Assembly (NCBI GenBank): GCA_934615645.1
Contig: CAKTTR010000090.1
Span: forward strand, 1 to 6,238
From: an uncultured Oscillospiraceae bacterium
GTDB lineage: Bacteria > Bacillota > Clostridia > Oscillospirales > Oscillospiraceae
Length of the DNA: 6,238 bases
Direction: 5' to 3'
Shown in pieces: positions 5,279-6,238 of this stretch. Below the pieces are notes generated by a model, which saw only the letters and a list, made by a program, of their open reading frames with translations, did no database searches and was not told the DNA's origin. The stretch's first letter is position 1. Every line of letters begins with the position of its first letter. The position numbers and the translations under genes were made by a program.

Positions 5279-5350
5279 CGCCGGAGAAAATGAATTGAAT
5301 CTTATTTGCGCCGTGCGCGGCGCAAACTCTGCGAGGCTTTTTGGACTGAT

Positions 5351-5379
5351 TTGACAGTCTGGAATTACAGTCTGATTAT
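5351..5379 (+). promoter_or_regulatory. Candidate promoter of lysS
   Basis: TTGACA (5351-5356), 17 bp, GATTAT (5374-5379). The -35 is perfect and the -10 matches 4 of 6. Direct repeats ACAGTCT (5354-5360, 5367-5373) and CTGATTAT (5372-5379, 5381-5388) overlap it. The predicted leader is about 58 nt. Confidence 0.55.
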
Positions 5380-5400
5380 TCTGATTATAGAGTTATAGTT

Positions 5401-5428
5401 CGCGCCGGCTGGCTTTGGTCGGGGCGCG
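5401..5428 (+). other. GC-rich hairpin just upstream of the lysS ribosome site
   Basis: CGCGCC (5401-5406) pairs with GGCGCG (5423-5428), with weaker pairing inside. It ends 2 nt before GGAGGG. No U-run follows. It may influence lysS translation; there is no T-box core here. Confidence 0.4.
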
Positions 5429-5430
5429 TT

Positions 5431-5436
5431 GGAGGG
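5431..5436 (+). promoter_or_regulatory. Ribosome binding site fixing the TTG start of lysS
   Basis: GGAGGG with a 7-nt spacer to TTG at 5444. The later in-frame ATG at 5471 has no comparable site. Confidence 0.8.
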
Positions 5437-5443
5437 ATATCAT

Positions 5444-6238
5444 TTGGGTAAGCACGAAAATCAACTTTCTATGACCGACCAGGTCCGTATCCGCCGGGAG
5501 AAGCTGGCGGCTCTGCAGCAGGAGGGGCGCGACCCCTTCCAGCAGACGAAGTACACCGTCACGTCGGACGCCGCCGCCATCAAGGCAGACTTTGCCGGGA
5601 TGGAAGGGCGCGACGTCAGCCTGGCGGGGCGCATTATGAGCAAGCGCGGCATGGGCAAGGTCCTCTTCTGCGATCTGCAGGATCACACGGGGCGCATCCA
5701 GCTCTATGTCAAGTTTGACGAGATGCCGGAGGCCCAGTTCCAGGATTTCAAGAAGTACGACATCGGCGATATCGTCGGCGTCGAGGGCGATGTCTTCCAG
5801 ACCCAGCGGGGCGAGACGTCCGTCCGCGTCCACAAGGCGACGCTGCTGTCTAAGAGCCTGCTGCCGCTGCCGGAGAAATTCCACGGCCTGACGGATACGG
5901 AGACCCGCTACCGCCAGCGGTATGTCGACCTCATTGTCAACCCCGAGGTGCGGCGGACGTTTGAGATCCGGTCGAAATTTGTCAGCTTCGTCCGCCGGTA
6001 TCTGGACGGGCGGGGCTATATGGAAGTCGAGACGCCGGTCCTCAACACGATCTCCGGCGGCGCGACGGCGCGCCCGTTCATCACGCATCACAACACGCTG
6101 GACATTGACATGTACATGCGCATCGCCACGGAGCTGCACCTGAAGCGGCTCGTCGTCGGCGGGCTGGAGCGGGTCTATGAGATCGGCCGCATCTTCCGCA
6201 ACGAGGGCATGGACCCGAAGCACAACCCGGAGTTTACG
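5444..6238 (+). CDS. lysS: Lysyl-tRNA synthetase, class II (N-terminal part, cut by window edge)
   Basis: This enzyme charges tRNA-Lys with lysine using ATP. The 265 visible codons start at TTG, chosen because of the well-placed GGAGGG and because the extra residues (MGKHENQLSMTDQ) give the usual spacing before the conserved VRIRREKLAALQ. The ATG at 5471 would shorten the protein by nine residues. The anticodon-binding OB-fold spans about 55-137 (VSLAGRIMSKRGMGKVLFCDLQD at its start). The class II core follows with RYRQRYVDLIVNPEVR (155-170), motif 1 around GYMEVETPVL (191-200), and motif 2 beginning VYEIGRIFRNEGMD and reaching HNPEFT at the window end. Motif 3 is outside. It lies downstream of greA in the same direction but has its own candidate promoter. 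Identification is firm. Confidence 0.97.
   Translation, partial: MGKHENQLSMTDQVRIRREKLAALQQEGRDPFQQTKYTVTSDAAAIKADFAGMEGRDVSLAGRIMSKRGMGKVLFCDLQDHTGRIQLYVKFDEMPEAQFQDFKKYDIGDIVGVEGDVFQTQRGETSVRVHKATLLSKSLLPLPEKFHGLTDTETRYRQRYVDLIVNPEVRRTFEIRSKFVSFVRRYLDGRGYMEVETPVLNTISGGATARPFITHHNTLDIDMYMRIATELHLKRLVVGGLERVYEIGRIFRNEGMDPKHNPEFT

Larger units (their letters stand above)
5059..5342 (-). repeat. Multi-hairpin structured element, copy B (inverted relative to copy A)
   Basis: Read on the minus strand this matches copy A module by module. H1 is at 5305-5326 (TTTGCGCCG stem, same CGCA loop). H2 has arms 5279-5291 and 5202-5214, with a 64-nt insert at its tip. H3 has an outer CCCTGC/GCAGGG pair (5188-5193 with 5138-5143) and an inner perfect 12-bp stem (5153-5164 with 5168-5179). 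H5 is 5093-5127 (loop CAGCGCAGC), and H6 is 5059-5092. The linker between H2 and H3 is nearly identical to copy A for about 26 nt. Stem sequences differ between copies yet still pair. The element fills most of the greA-lysS gap and is antisense to both genes, so it is unlikely to be a leader of either. TATAAT at 5389-5384 on the minus strand is a weak possible promoter for it, without a good -35. Confidence 0.85.

Noticed and set aside
5305..5342. H1 of copy B read on the plus strand as a greA terminator
   Set aside because: The T-run is about 11 nt away from the stem, and the same hairpin exists in copy A where no gene ends.
3024..5342. CRISPR array
   Set aside because: There are only two copies, inverted and far apart, with no regular spacers.
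5393..6223. 276-codon open frame on the minus strand opposite lysS
   Set aside because: It is antisense to conserved LysS motifs; the frame is open because of GC-rich third positions.

Overview
The window looks like chromosomal DNA of a GC-rich Firmicute of the class Clostridia, possibly an Oscillospiraceae-type gut anaerobe. This is inferred from a T-box leader with a Gram-positive transcription terminator, strong Shine-Dalgarno sites, a lipoprotein-type solute-binding protein, and the greA then lysS order. No species is claimed.

Left part (1-2924, minus strand). A tryptophan-type ABC transporter operon is read right to left: a consensus promoter, a complete T-box riboswitch with a UGG (Trp) specifier and an intrinsic terminator, a possible 14-codon leader peptide holding one Trp codon, trpX (binding lipoprotein), trpY (permease) and trpZ (ATPase, cut by the window edge). 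When uncharged tRNA-Trp accumulates, the leader should switch to the antiterminator and the transporter should be made.

Middle (2925-5059, plus strand). A short divergent spacer leads to a candidate promoter, a roughly 250-nt multi-hairpin element (copy A), and a gene for an S41 (CtpA-type) membrane-anchored serine protease with PDZ domain and complete Ser/Lys/Gln catalytic set. The greA promoter overlaps the protease stop codon. greA encodes the transcript cleavage factor.

Right part (5059-6238). A second copy of the multi-hairpin element (copy B), in the opposite orientation, fills the greA-lysS gap. It is followed by a candidate promoter and lysS (class II lysyl-tRNA synthetase, TTG start), which runs off the window.

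The most unusual item is the pair of inverted element copies. Five equivalent hairpins are kept in both. Two show clear base-pair compensations and two more have different but still self-complementary arms. Loops and linkers are conserved, and whole hairpins are present in one copy and missing in the other. I do not recognise this family. It could be a mobile, structured intergenic repeat or a structured RNA.
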